From: Cellulosimicrobium funkei
GTDB taxonomy: Bacteria; Actinomycetota; Actinomycetes; Actinomycetales; Cellulomonadaceae
NCBI RefSeq assembly: GCF_004519295.1
Contig: NZ_SOZH01000004.1
Coordinates: 124,001 to 188,000, forward strand
Length of the DNA stretch: 64,000 nt
Direction of reading: 5' to 3'
The position numbers were made by a program, and so were the translations under genes. The notes beneath the pieces were generated by a model. It had not been told where the DNA came from. It worked only from the letters and a program-made list of their open reading frames with translations, and did no database searches. This document shows positions 53,393 to 62,207 of this stretch, piece after piece (positions within the stretch are counted from its first letter, which is position 1; each line of letters begins with the position of its first letter).

Positions 53393-56035
53393 TCAGGCAG
53401 CGCGGCGGAGGCGGAGGGAGTTGCCGACGACGAGCACCGAGCTCGCGGCCATCGCCGCGCCCGCGATCATCGGGTTGAGCAGGCCGGCCGCGGCGAGCGG
53501 GATCGCCGCCACGTTGTAGGCGAAGGCCCAGAAGAGGTTCTGCTGGATGACGCGCAGCGTGCGGCGCGACAGCCGGATCGCGGTCGCCGCGCTGCGCAGG
53601 TCGCCGCGGACGAGCGTGAGGTCGCTCGCCTCGATCGCGACGTCCGTGCCGGTCCCCATCGCGAGCCCGAGGTCAGCCGTCGCGAGCGCGGCGGCGTCGT
53701 TCACGCCGTCCCCGACCATCGCGACGACGCGGCCCTCGCGCTGGAGCCGGGCCACGACGCCGACCTTCTCGTCGGGGAGGACGCGCGCGACGACGTCCGT
53801 CTCCGCGATGCCGACGGCGCGCGCCGCCTCGAGGGCCGCGCCCTCGCCGTCGCCCGTGAGCAGGTACGGCCGCAGGCCGAGCTCCCGAAGCTCGCGCACG
53901 GCCTCGGCCGACGTGGCCTTCACCGGGTCGCGCAGCACGAGCACCGCGCGCGCCCGGCCGTCCCACGCGACGACGACGGCGCTCGCCCCCGACGCCTCGG
54001 CCGCCGCGAACGCGTCGTCGAGGGCCGGCTCCGGGGTCACGCCCTCGCGCGCGAGCCACGCGGGCTGCCCGACGAGCACCCGGCGCGCGGTGAGCCCCGC
54101 GGCCCCGGCGCCCCGCGAGAGGCCCGAGTGCGCGGTCCGGACGACGGCCTCGACCCCGCCGCCCGGGGCGCTGCGGAAGTCGAACGCCTGCAGCGATCCC
54201 ACCGCGACGCCGTCGGCCCCGACCCGGGGGCCGTCGTCCGACGCCGGGGCGCCCGCGGGCAGGTCGCGCGCGGCCGCGGTGATCGCGCGGGCGATCGGGT
54301 GCTCGCTCAGGGCCTCGACCGCGCCCGCGTGGCGCAGGGCGTCGCGCGCGTCCGCAGCCGCGGGGCCGTCGGCCACGAGCCGGTCGAGCGGCGCGCGGCC
54401 CGACGGCGTGACGACCGCCTCGAGCGCCATCGCGCCCTGGGTGACCGTGCCCGTCTTGTCGAGCACCACCGTGTCGACGCGGCGCGTCGACTCGAGGATC
54501 TCCGGGCCCTTGATGAGGACGCCGAGCTGCGCGCCCCGGCCCGTGCCGACGAGCAGGGCCGTCGGCGTCGCGAGCCCCAGCGCGCACGGGCACGCGATGA
54601 TGAGGACCGCGACCGCGGCGGTGAACGCGAGCTGCGTCCCGGCGCCCGCGAGGAGCCACGCGGCCAGGGTCCCCACCGCGAGCACGAGCACGACCGGCAC
54701 GAACACCGCGGAGATACGGTCCGCGAGCCGCTGCACCGGCGCCTTGCCCGCCTGGGCCTGCGTGACGAGGCGGCCGATCTGCGCGAGCGTCGTCTCCTCG
54801 CCCACGCGCGTCGCCCGCACCAGCAGCGCGCCCGCCGCGTTCACCGTCGCGCCGGTCACGGCGTCGCCGGGTCCGACGTCGACCGGCACCGGCTCGCCCG
54901 TGAGCAGCGACGTGTCGACGGCGCTCGACCCCTCGAGCACGACGCCGTCCGTCGCGACCTTGTCGCCCGGCCGCACGAGGAACACGTCGCCCACCGCGAG
55001 GTCGGCGACGGGCACGCGCTCGGTGACGCGCGCGCCGTCGGGCCCGGTGCGCGGGGTGCCGTCGGGGGCGAGCAGCACGCGCTCCGCGTCCTTCGCGCCC
55101 AGCGCGAGCAGCGACCGCAGCGCGTCGCCCGCGCGCCGCTTCGAGCGGTGCTCGGCGTACCGGCCCGCGAGCAGGAACGTCGTGACGACGGCCGCGACCT
55201 CGAAGTAGAGCTCGGGCGCGGCGCCCGCGTGGCCGCGCGACGGGACGAGCGTCGGCTCCATGCGCATCCCGAGCGCGCCTGCGCCGCCCAGCAGCAGCGC
55301 CCACAGCGACCAGAGCGTCGCGGCGACCACGCCGAGCGACACGAGCGTGTCCATCGTCGACGCGCCGTGCCGGGCCGCGCGGAACGCCGCCGCGTGGAAC
55401 GGCCACGCGGCCCACGTGACGACGGGCAGCGAGAGCGCCGCGACGACCCACTGCCAGCCGGTGAACTGCAGCGCCGGGACCATCGACAGCGCGACGACCG
55501 GCACGGTGAGCACCGCCGCGACGCGCAGGCGCTGCGCCAGCACGGCGCCGCGGTCGGTCGGGACGGCGCCGTCGTCGGGTGCGGCGGTGGCGCGGTCAGG
55601 CCCGGCGGCGCGGTCGGGCCCGATGGCGGGGCCCGGCTCGGTGGCGGGGTCGGCGGGGGTGCGCGGGCCCGGCTCCGGGGCCTCCGGCCGCGCCGCCTCC
55701 TCGGCGGTCGTCTCGCCCTGGTCCGCCGGGGGAGTGCCCCGGTCGGCCGCGGCGGCTGCGCGGCGGGTCGTGACGCGGGCCGTGTAGCCGGCCTTCTCGA
55801 CGGCCTCGACGAGGTCGGCGTCGGTGACGTCGGCCGCGAGGACGACGTGCGCGGTCTCCAGCGGGAGGTTGACCGTCGCGGTGACGCCCTCGACGCGGTT
55901 GAGGCGCTTCTCGACGCGCGCGACGCACGACGCGCACGTCATGCCGCCGATCGCGAGGTCGACCTCGGCGACGGGCCGGGCCTCCGCGGCTCCGCCGGGT
56001 GCGGCGGTCGGCGTGGGCGCGGGCTGTGCGGTCAT
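53393..56035 (-). CDS. copA: Copper-exporting P1B-type ATPase
   Basis: The 880-residue P-type ATPase has an N-terminal heavy-metal domain with MTCASC (about residue 32-37), a long Pro/Ala/Asp-rich linker (about 95-170), and the transmembrane core. The CPC metal site ACPCALGLATPTALL is followed by phosphorylation DKTGT, SEHPIARA, LTGDGEGA and hinge GDGVNDAAALATADLGLAMGTGTDVAIEASDLTLV. Cu(I) is pumped out of the cell. A full set of motifs shows activity is likely. It is downstream of csoR and copZ on the same strand with a 209-base gap, so it may have its own signal. GAGGAGC precedes ATG. Confidence 0.96.
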   Translation of the reverse strand: MTAQPAPTPTAAPGGAAEARPVAEVDLAIGGMTCASCVARVEKRLNRVEGVTATVNLPLETAHVVLAADVTDADLVEAVEKAGYTARVTTRRAAAAADRGTPPADQGETTAEEAARPEAPEPGPRTPADPATEPGPAIGPDRAAGPDRATAAPDDGAVPTDRGAVLAQRLRVAAVLTVPVVALSMVPALQFTGWQWVVAALSLPVVTWAAWPFHAAAFRAARHGASTMDTLVSLGVVAATLWSLWALLLGGAGALGMRMEPTLVPSRGHAGAAPELYFEVAAVVTTFLLAGRYAEHRSKRRAGDALRSLLALGAKDAERVLLAPDGTPRTGPDGARVTERVPVADLAVGDVFLVRPGDKVATDGVVLEGSSAVDTSLLTGEPVPVDVGPGDAVTGATVNAAGALLVRATRVGEETTLAQIGRLVTQAQAGKAPVQRLADRISAVFVPVVLVLAVGTLAAWLLAGAGTQLAFTAAVAVLIIACPCALGLATPTALLVGTGRGAQLGVLIKGPEILESTRRVDTVVLDKTGTVTQGAMALEAVVTPSGRAPLDRLVADGPAAADARDALRHAGAVEALSEHPIARAITAAARDLPAGAPASDDGPRVGADGVAVGSLQAFDFRSAPGGGVEAVVRTAHSGLSRGAGAAGLTARRVLVGQPAWLAREGVTPEPALDDAFAAAEASGASAVVVAWDGRARAVLVLRDPVKATSAEAVRELRELGLRPYLLTGDGEGAALEAARAVGIAETDVVARVLPDEKVGVVARLQREGRVVAMVGDGVNDAAALATADLGLAMGTGTDVAIEASDLTLVRGDLRSAATAIRLSRRTLRVIQQNLFWAFAYNVAAIPLAAAGLLNPMIAGAAMAASSVLVVGNSLRLRRAA

Positions 56036-56164
56036 CGGTGGGGCTCCTCGACGGGGTGCGGGGCGAGGTCGCCGCGGTGGTCCGGCGTGGTGGCCGTCGC
56101 GGCGTGCGCGGCGCTGCTCGTGCGCGCGGGGGGTCGGGGGTCGCGGTGGCGACCGGGACCCGGG

Positions 56165-56220
56165 GTGCCCGACGACGGTCGCGGCCTCGTGCGGTCGAGG
56201 CGCGTCCCGCCGTCGGGCAC
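56165..56220 (-). terminator. Inverted repeat between copZ and copA
   Basis: GTGCCCGACGACGG (56165-56178) pairs with 56207-56220 with one mismatch. It is on the copZ-distal side of the 209-base gap and may reduce read-through into copA. Confidence 0.5.
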
Positions 56221-56244
56221 CGGGGAGGTGCGGACCGGGGACGG

Positions 56245-56619
56245 TCAGGCGCGGGGCGGGACCTGGAGGTCGTACGTCTTCGTCGCGGGGGCGGCGTCGG
56301 CGGCGGGCTCGGTGCCGCAGCCGCACGCGCAGTCGTGCGCCTCCTGCTTGTCGGCCGCCTGCTCGGCGTACTGGGCGGCGAGCGCGTCCTGCTGGACCTC
56401 GACCGACGCGACCTCGTACCCGGCCTCGTCGACGGCCTCGCGCAGCGCGGCCTCGTCGAGCGGGTCGTCGGAGAAGACCGTGACCTCGGACGTGCTGCCG
56501 ACGCGGAGCTCGACGCTCACGTTCTCGACGCCGGCGACGGCCTCGAGGTCCTTCGTGACGTGGGCGACGCAGTTGCCGCAGGTCATGCCGGTGACGCCCA
56601 GGGTCGTGACGGTGCTCAT
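56245..56619 (-). CDS. copZ: CopZ-like copper chaperone with Cys-rich tail
   Basis: This 124-residue protein has a classic HMA domain (GMTCGNCVAHVTKDLEAVAGVENVSVEL, Cys14 and Cys17) in residues 1-75 and an extra tail of about 45 residues. The tail carries HDCACGCG (His95, Cys97, Cys99, Cys101), a cluster able to bind Cu(I). Short CopZ proteins of 65-70 residues lack it. It should carry Cu(I) to CopA. It lies 24 bases after csoR, so it is in one unit with the sensor. GAGGAGC before ATG. Confidence 0.92.
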   Translation of the reverse strand: MSTVTTLGVTGMTCGNCVAHVTKDLEAVAGVENVSVELRVGSTSEVTVFSDDPLDEAALREAVDEAGYEVASVEVQQDALAAQYAEQAADKQEAHDCACGCGTEPAADAAPATKTYDLQVPPRA

Positions 56620-56643
56620 GGTGCTCCTCGGGTGGTGGGGTGG

Positions 56644-56982
56644 TCAGCTGCGGACGAGGCGGGCGATGGCGTCGGCGGCCTCCTTGACCTTGGCCGCGCC
56701 CTCCGCCTCCGACTGGCGGGCCGCGTCCACGACGCAGTGGCCCAGGTGGTCCTCGACGAGGCCGATGCTCACGGCCTGGAGCGCCTTGGTGACGGCGGAG
56801 ACCTGCGTGAGGATGTCGATGCAGTAGACGTCCTCGTCGATCATGCGGGCGATGCCGCGCACCTGGCCCTCGATGCGGCGCATGCGCTTGAGGTACGCCT
56901 CCTTGTCGGACGCGTAGCCGTGCGGACCGGTGTGGACCGCCTGCTCCTGCTCGACGGCCGTCGCCTCGGTCGTGTCGCTCAT
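56644..56982 (-). CDS. csoR: Copper-sensing repressor CsoR
   Basis: A 112-residue all-helical DUF156 repressor with the Cu(I) site Cys54-His79-Cys83 (VYCIDILTQVSAVTKALQAVSIGLVEDHLGHCVV) and the basic patch KRMRRIEGQVRGIARM in helix 1. Copper binding releases DNA. Strong ribosome site GGAGGAGAGC before ATG. Boxes in the upstream region (57042-57082) show autoregulation with copZ and probably copA. Confidence 0.96.
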   Translation of the reverse strand: MSDTTEATAVEQEQAVHTGPHGYASDKEAYLKRMRRIEGQVRGIARMIDEDVYCIDILTQVSAVTKALQAVSIGLVEDHLGHCVVDAARQSEAEGAAKVKEAADAIARLVRS

Positions 56983-57041
56983 GCTCTCCTCCTCGTCCAG
57001 GACGCGGTAGCGCGCCCGCCGCGCGGGTGGTGCGGCGGTGA

Positions 57042-57082
57042 TACCCCGTCAGGGTACGCCCCATCATACCCCCGTGAGGTAT
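57042..57082 (-). promoter_or_regulatory. Two CsoR-like operators at the csoR promoter
   Basis: TACCCCGTCAGGGTA (57042-57056) and ATACCCCCGTGAGGTAT (57066-57082) are palindromes of the C/G-tract CsoR type. A -10 TATGAT (57063-57068, minus) sits between them. Confidence 0.75.
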
Positions 57083-57229
57083 CCGTCGGGAGGTTCGACG
57101 ATCCCCTCCGAGCGCATGACACGTGTCATGCCCGTCGGGTGAGGACTCCACCCCGTCCGGTGACGGGCCGCACTGCCGCAGACGCCGTGCCGCCGCGAGG
57201 CTGGAGGCACCACCAACGAGAGGCGCACC

Positions 57230-57712
57230 ATGACCGACATCGTCACCGGGCTCCAGGACCTCACGCAGGGCCTGCCGCCCTTCCTGCGCTGGGTCGGGGT
57301 CCTGCTCGCCGGCGCGATCCCCTACGTCGAGGCCGAGGGCGCGGCGGTCCTCGGGGTCGTCGCGGGCGTCAACCCGTTCGTCGCCATCCCGGTCGCGATC
57401 GTCGGCAACGCGATCGCGCTCGCCCTGGTCGTCTGGGTCATCGGCGCCGCACGCACCGGGATCACGCGCGGACGGACCGTCGAGACCACGCCCAAGCGCC
57501 AGCGGATGCGGCAGGTGTTCGACCGCTACGGCGTGCCCGGCGTCAGCCTCCTCGGGCCGCTGCTCCTGCCGAGCCACGTCACCGCCGCGGCGATGGTCGG
57601 GTTCGGGGCTCCGCGTGCCCGCGTCTTCGCGTGGGGAGTCGTGGCGGTCGCCGCCTGGGCGCTCGTGCTGGGCGTCGTCGTGCACCTCGGGGTGAGCGCC
57701 GCCGTCGGCTGA
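57230..57712 (+). CDS. Small multidrug export-type membrane protein (PF06695-like)
   Basis: The 160-residue protein has five hydrophobic segments. Motifs IPYVEAEGAAVLGVVAGVNPFVAIPVAIVGN near residue 30 and DRYGVPGVSLLGPLLLPSHVTAAAMVGFGAPRARVF near 100 match the small multidrug-export family. Drug export has been suggested for relatives, but evidence is limited. It is divergent from csoR with about 250 bases between; GCTGGAGG is the upstream ribosome site. It may be linked to copper stress by position only. Confidence 0.8.
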   Translation: MTDIVTGLQDLTQGLPPFLRWVGVLLAGAIPYVEAEGAAVLGVVAGVNPFVAIPVAIVGNAIALALVVWVIGAARTGITRGRTVETTPKRQRMRQVFDRYGVPGVSLLGPLLLPSHVTAAAMVGFGAPRARVFAWGVVAVAAWALVLGVVVHLGVSAAVG

Positions 57713-57796
57713 CGGCCGATCACGACGCCGTCACGACGGGATCACGATTCGTCGCCCGCCGCGCGGTGCCCCGGGTGCGCACCTACCCTCCCAAGC

Positions 57797-58894
57797 ATGG
57801 GCACGGGAGCCGGAGCACGACGCGCGTTGCGCGTGACGGTGGTGTCGGTCGCGCTCGCGGGAACCGGCGTGGTCGCGGCGCCGCCGGCGGGCGCGTGCGC
57901 GTGCGGCGGCCTCGTCGACGGGCCCGCGTACGACACGGCGGTCTCCCACGAGACCGCGGTCCTCCAGTGGGACGGGACCACCGAGACGATGCTCGTCGAG
58001 CTCTCCACGCTGTCGAACGCGCCCGAGGTCGGTCTCCTGCTGCCCACACCCGCACCCGCGGAGGTCGCGCTCGCCGACCCGCAGGTGTTCCGCGAGCTCG
58101 ACGAGCTCACCCGGCCGCGCGCCGTCGTCTCCGACACCCGGTGGTGGCCCGAGCTCGGGTTCGGGAGCGGGGCCGACGCTGCGGCGGGCGCGGGCGTCAC
58201 GGTGCTCGACGAGGTCCGGCTCGGGTCGCTCGACGTCACGACGCTCGGCGCGAGCGACGCGGGCGCGCTCGACGCCTGGCTCACCGAGCGCGGGTTCCAG
58301 CTCCCCGAGACGATCCGGACGGCCCTCGCCCCCTACGTCGGCGAGGGCTGGTCGTTCGTCGCGGCCCGGCTCGCGCCCGAGGAGGCGGCCGCGTTCGACG
58401 GCACGCTCCAGCCGCTCCGGGTCACGTTCCCGAGCGGCTCGCTCGTCTACCCCATGCGCATGTCCGCCGTCGCGGAGGACACCCAGAGCACGCGCACATA
58501 CGTCCTGGCCGACCACCGCGTCGACCGCGTCGACGCGACCGCCGAGGCGCAGGAGCCGACCGTGCGCTTCGCCGGGCGCCTCGACCCGGCGCACGTCGTG
58601 TCGCAGGAGCTCGCCGCGCTGCTCGCCGGCGGCGGCTTCGTCACGGCCCACGAGCAGGTGTTCACCGCGCCGGCGACGCAGATCGTCTCCGACTTCTCCT
58701 TCGCCCCCGCCGCCGCGGACGTCGCCTTCACCCCGACGTACGCCGTGGTCGCCGAGAAGCGGATCGGGCCGTTCTTCGCCGGGCCAGTCCTCGCGTTCGC
58801 CGGCGTGCTCGCGCTCGCGGCGCTCGTCGTCTGGAGAGGCCGACGACGCCGCGCGCCCTCGCCGGCCCTCGCCCCGCACCCCGCGCGCGCCTGA
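57797..58894 (+). CDS. DUF2330 secreted/membrane-anchored protein
   Basis: A 365-residue protein with a signal peptide ending GAC and mature start ACGGL, including CACGG at the N-terminus, a beta-rich extracellular body of about 300 residues, and one C-terminal membrane helix (GPVLAFAGVLALAALVVW) with RGRRRR. DUF2330 proteins have PxxxxxLLPTP-type repeats: VGLLLPTPAPAEVALADPQVF is present. Function unknown. ATG 57797 is 7 bases from TACCCT (57784-57789), so leaderless. Confidence 0.85.
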   Translation: MGTGAGARRALRVTVVSVALAGTGVVAAPPAGACACGGLVDGPAYDTAVSHETAVLQWDGTTETMLVELSTLSNAPEVGLLLPTPAPAEVALADPQVFRELDELTRPRAVVSDTRWWPELGFGSGADAAAGAGVTVLDEVRLGSLDVTTLGASDAGALDAWLTERGFQLPETIRTALAPYVGEGWSFVAARLAPEEAAAFDGTLQPLRVTFPSGSLVYPMRMSAVAEDTQSTRTYVLADHRVDRVDATAEAQEPTVRFAGRLDPAHVVSQELAALLAGGGFVTAHEQVFTAPATQIVSDFSFAPAAADVAFTPTYAVVAEKRIGPFFAGPVLAFAGVLALAALVVWRGRRRRAPSPALAPHPARA

Positions 58895-59053
58895 GCGGCA
58901 CGACCCGGCCCGCTGCCCGGGTCACCCCGGACGGGCGAGACGCGCGGTTCGCCGCGACACGCGGCACCGCCGGGTGTTCCATGGAGGCGAAGCGGGAGGC
59001 GCCCGGGCCCAGGCCGTCGGGAGCCGGCCCGTCACCTCGGCAGGGGAGTGACC

Positions 59054-59656
59054 ATGACGATCCAGGACCCGATCCTCACCGCCTTCTCGCGCACCGCGAA
59101 GCAGGTCTGGTACTGGCCGGTGATCCGCGGCGTGCTCGCCATCCTCTTCGGCATCATCGCGCTCGCGTGGCCGGACAAGACGGCGGCCGTCGTCATCTGG
59201 GTGATCGGCATCTTCGCCGTCGTCGACGGCATCGTCGAGATCGTCGAGGGCGTCCGGCGCCGCGGCACGGGCAGCGGCACCGCGTTGCTCGTGACGATGG
59301 GCGTCCTGAGCCTCGCGGTCGGCGTCGTGCTGCTCGTGTGGCCGGGCAAGACCGCGATCGTGCTCACCTGGATCGTCGGGTTCTGGGCCGTGGTCTACGG
59401 CCTGTTCCAGACGGTCGCGAGCCTCGACCTGCGCAAGGTGCCCGGGAGCGGGTGGGGCTGGGGCGTCGTCGCCGGCCTGCTCGGCATCGTCTTCGGTCTG
59501 CTCGTGCTGTTCAACGTCAACGCCGGCCTGGTGTCCATCGTGTGGCTGCTCGCGCTCTTCGCGATCGTCTGGGGCGTCATGCTCATCGCGTTCGGCATCC
59601 AGATCCGCTCGCTCGGCCGACAGGCCGGACGCGCGGCCACACCCGGCACGTACTGA
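59054..59656 (+). CDS. HdeD/DUF308 family membrane protein
   Basis: A 200-residue protein with six helices: WYWPVIRGVLAILFGIIALAWPDKTAAVVIWVIGIFAVVDGIVEIVEG and the repeat GVLSLAVGVVLLVWPGKTAIVLTWIVGFWAVVYGLFQ and GVVAGLLGIVFGLLVLFNV. The internal symmetry is typical of HdeD. It is a second copy beside that at 40703, without the disordered tail. AGGGGAG precedes ATG 59054. Confidence 0.88.
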   Translation: MTIQDPILTAFSRTAKQVWYWPVIRGVLAILFGIIALAWPDKTAAVVIWVIGIFAVVDGIVEIVEGVRRRGTGSGTALLVTMGVLSLAVGVVLLVWPGKTAIVLTWIVGFWAVVYGLFQTVASLDLRKVPGSGWGWGVVAGLLGIVFGLLVLFNVNAGLVSIVWLLALFAIVWGVMLIAFGIQIRSLGRQAGRAATPGTY

Positions 59657-59913
59657 CCCGACCGGCTCGCGACGAGGCAGGCGCGCTCCGGTCGAGCGGG
59701 CGTCGTGGCGGCAAGAGCGACCGCGTGTCTCACGACCGCTGCGCCGGTCGTCGCGATCGGGCGGCTTCCCGCGGGTGAGCGCGCCGGGTGGCTCGCCGTC
59801 GGCAGGCCTGCTGACGCGCTCGCGTCGACCGGATCAGGCGCGATCGCAGAGACTCTCGTCCTGCGGAGGCGGGGTGGAGGGCCGTATCGCGAGCGACTGT
59901 CCGTGCCGGGAGA
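59657..59913. other. Intergenic region before the Abi locus
   Basis: 257 bases with no supported gene. A short plus-strand ORF at 59705-59947 runs into the structured RNA and has no ribosome site; it is not believed. Together with 59914-60025 this makes a 369-base gap. Confidence 0.5.
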
Positions 59914-59976
59914 CAACAAGGCCCCGGGGGGTCTCTCACCGAAGTGAGTCGCCATGATTCCCGGGGCTCTCTGTTG
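59914..59976 (-). ncRNA. Predicted structured RNA upstream of the Abi/HEPN gene
   Basis: A long-range stem joins CAACA plus GCCCCGGG (59914-59918, 59921-59928) to CCCGGGGC (59960-59967) plus TGTTG (59972-59976). Inside it is a perfect hairpin CTCAC-CGAA-GTGAG (59935-59948). On the minus strand TTGAGC (60006-60011), 18-base spacer and TAGACT (59982-59987) would start transcription at about 59975, exactly at the closing stem. The strand call rests on this promoter. HEPN/Abi-type genes have been linked to structured noncoding RNA in recent work; the RNA here has not been tested. Confidence 0.55.
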
Positions 59977-60025
59977 GCTACAGTCTAGCGACTCGCACGC
60001 ACGTCGCTCAACAGGGGGCCCACGG

Positions 60026-60670
60026 ATGTCGATGTACCCGCCCGTCCAACGCACGATGGTCGGGCTGCTGTCACGACCACGGATGTCCACGTACGAGCAG
60101 GCGTCGGGGGGCGACGTGCCGGCCGCGGTCGACCTGTACAGGTGGAATCTGGACATCTCGATGGCGCTGTTCGAGGCGATCCACTACCTGGAGGTCGCGG
60201 TCCGCAACCGGATCGACGACGCGCTGACGCAGCGTGCAGGAGCCGGGGTGGACTGGCTCGACTCACCGCCCACCGTGCCGCTCAACGGGGGGACGAGGGC
60301 GAGGATCGCCAGGGCGCGGGAGTTCGCGTCCCGGAACGGCAGGGTGCCCACGCACGGTCACGTCATCGCGGAGATCACGTTCGGCTTCTGGCCGTACCTG
60401 TTCGCCGACAACTACAACCGCACGCTGTGGCAGCCCGCGCTGAAGAGAGCATTTCCGACGGCGCAGCGGACCGCGCTCCACGCGCAGCTCACGGCCGTGA
60501 GCGACCTGCGCAACCGGATCGCGCACCACGAGCCGCTGCTCGGCCTGGACATCCCTCGCGAGTACCAGGGGATCATCTCGCTCGCGGAGCTCGTCGAGCC
60601 GCGGCTGGGGTGGTGGATCGACACGACGTCGCGCGTCGACGCGGTGCGTCGCGCCGATCCCCGCCTCTGA
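60026..60670 (+). CDS. Abi family (HEPN RNase-like) protein
   Basis: The 214-residue protein is all-helical with family segments RWNLDISMALFEAIHYLEVAVRNRIDDAL (about residues 40-70), HGHVIAEITFGFWPYLFADNYNRTLW (about 112-137) and SDLRNRIAHHEPL near residue 160. The HEPN RNase motif RX4H is R162-x4-H167. Abi-type proteins act in phage defence by cleaving RNA and growth arrest. ATG 60026 has GGGGG-rich sequence 12 bases upstream; an earlier ATG at 59954 lies inside the structured RNA and is rejected. TACAGT (59979-59984) is a possible -10, overlapping the opposite promoter. Confidence 0.85.
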   Translation: MSMYPPVQRTMVGLLSRPRMSTYEQASGGDVPAAVDLYRWNLDISMALFEAIHYLEVAVRNRIDDALTQRAGAGVDWLDSPPTVPLNGGTRARIARAREFASRNGRVPTHGHVIAEITFGFWPYLFADNYNRTLWQPALKRAFPTAQRTALHAQLTAVSDLRNRIAHHEPLLGLDIPREYQGIISLAELVEPRLGWWIDTTSRVDAVRRADPRL

Positions 60671-60705
60671 CGCGGCGACAGGCGGTCTCAGACGTCGCCA
60701 CCGCC

Positions 60706-60768
60706 CCGCCGACCACGGGGTTGCTGTCGTTCTGAGCGTCAGAACGACGGCAACCCCGTGGTCGGCGG
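60706..60768. terminator. 30-bp palindrome between convergent Abi gene and hemL
   Basis: Arms 60706-60735 and 60739-60768 pair with a single mismatch and a 3-base loop GCG. It is 36 bases past the Abi stop and 24 before the hemL stop, so it can end both. It is longer than needed for termination and is probably a member of a dispersed palindrome family. Confidence 0.8.
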
Positions 60769-60791
60769 TGGGACGCTCCGGCCGGGCGCCG

Positions 60792-62207
60792 TCAGGCGGG
60801 GCGGGCCTCGGCGGCCGCGCGGGCGGCGGCGGGGAACGCGTCGAGGATGCGTGCGACGGCGGTGTCGTCGTGGGCGGCCGAGACGAACCACGCCTCGAAC
60901 ACCGACGGCGGCAGGCTGACCCCGGCGTCGAGCATCGCGTGGAAGAACGCGCGGTACCGGAACGACTCCTGCGCCTGGGCCTGCGCGTAGTCGCGCACGC
61001 CCGCGGTCGCGGCGAGCTCGCCGAACATCACGGAGAAGAGCGAGCCCGCGCGCTGCACGCGGTGCGGCACGCCCGCGGCGTCGAGCGCGGAGCTCACCGC
61101 CGCCGACAGCACGCCCGCGACCTCGTCCACGCGCGCGTACACCGTCTCGTCGGCCAGCCGCAGCGTCGCCAGGCCCGCGGCGACCGCGACGGGGTTCCCC
61201 GAGAGCGTGCCCGCCTGGTAGACGGGTCCGAGGGGCGCGAGCTGGTCCATGACGCTCGCCGGTCCGCCGACCGCGGCGACGGGCATCCCGCCGCCCACGA
61301 CCTTGCCGAAGGTGAACAGGTCGGGCGTGTAGCCGTCCGCGCCCTGGCCGCGCAGCACCGCGTTCTCGAGACCCCACCAGCCGCTCGGCCCGACGCGGAA
61401 GCCCGTGAGCACCTCGTCGAGGATCAGCAGCGCGCCGTGCGCCGCCGTGATGCGGCGCAGGCCCTCGTTGAAGCCCTCCGCGGGCGGGACGACGCCCATG
61501 TTCGCGGGCGACGCCTCGGTGATGACGGCCGCGATCTCGGAGCCGCGCTCCGCGAACGCCGCCTCGACGGCCGCGAGGTCGTTGTACGGGAGCACGAGCG
61601 TCTCGGCCGCCGTCGCCTCGGTGACCCCGGCCGAGCCGGGCAGGGCGAGCGTCGCGACGCCGGACCCCGCCTCGGCGAGCAGCGCGTCCACGTGCCCGTG
61701 GTAGCAGCCGGCGAACTTCACGACGACGTCGCGCCCGGTCACGCCGCGCGCGAGCCGGATCGCGGTCATCGTGGCCTCCGTGCCCGTGGACACGAGGCGC
61801 ACGCGCTCCGCGGCGGGCACCCGGCGGCGGATCTCCTCCCCGAGCTCGACCTCGCCGAGCGTCGGCGCGCCGAACGACAGCCCGCGGGCCGCCGCCTCCT
61901 GGACCGCGGCGACGACGTCGGGGTGCGCGTGCCCGAGCAGGGCCGGGCCCCACGAGCACACGAGGTCGACGTACTCGCGGCCCGCGACGTCGGTCACGTA
62001 CGGGCCGCGCGCCGAGGCGAGGAACCGCGGGTCGCCGCCCACGGACCCGTAGGCGCGCACGGGCGAGCTGACGCCGCCCGGGAGCACGCCCTGCGCGCGC
62101 ACGAACGCGGCGTGGTTGTCCGCCCCGCCCGCGCCCGGCGCGCCGAACAGCGCCGCGTCCTGCGCCTGCACGGCCTCCGCCGTCCCGAAACCGCCCGTGT
62201 CCGTCAT
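60792..62207 (-). CDS. hemL: Glutamate-1-semialdehyde 2,1-aminomutase
   Basis: A 471-residue PLP enzyme with [47 protein letters not shown] and the cofactor Lys in [19 protein letters not shown]. It turns glutamate-1-semialdehyde into 5-aminolevulinate, the first committed tetrapyrrole intermediate. The ATG overlaps the hemB stop by ATGA, so it is made together with hemB and hemD. Confidence 0.97.
   Translation of the reverse strand: MTDTGGFGTAEAVQAQDAALFGAPGAGGADNHAAFVRAQGVLPGGVSSPVRAYGSVGGDPRFLASARGPYVTDVAGREYVDLVCSWGPALLGHAHPDVVAAVQEAAARGLSFGAPTLGEVELGEEIRRRVPAAERVRLVSTGTEATMTAIRLARGVTGRDVVVKFAGCYHGHVDALLAEAGSGVATLALPGSAGVTEATAAETLVLPYNDLAAVEAAFAERGSEIAAVITEASPANMGVVPPAEGFNEGLRRITAAHGALLILDEVLTGFRVGPSGWWGLENAVLRGQGADGYTPDLFTFGKVVGGGMPVAAVGGPASVMDQLAPLGPVYQAGTLSGNPVAVAAGLATLRLADETVYARVDEVAGVLSAAVSSALDAAGVPHRVQRAGSLFSVMFGELAATAGVRDYAQAQAQESFRYRAFFHAMLDAGVSLPPSVFEAWFVSAAHDDTAVARILDAFPAAARAAAEARPA

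Noticed and set aside
59705-59947. 80-codon ORF before the Abi gene
   Set aside because: No ribosome site, odd composition, and it runs into a strong RNA helix.
59954-60025. Longer N-terminus of the Abi protein
   Set aside because: It would start inside the structured RNA; family similarity begins after residue 1 of the ATG 60026 product.
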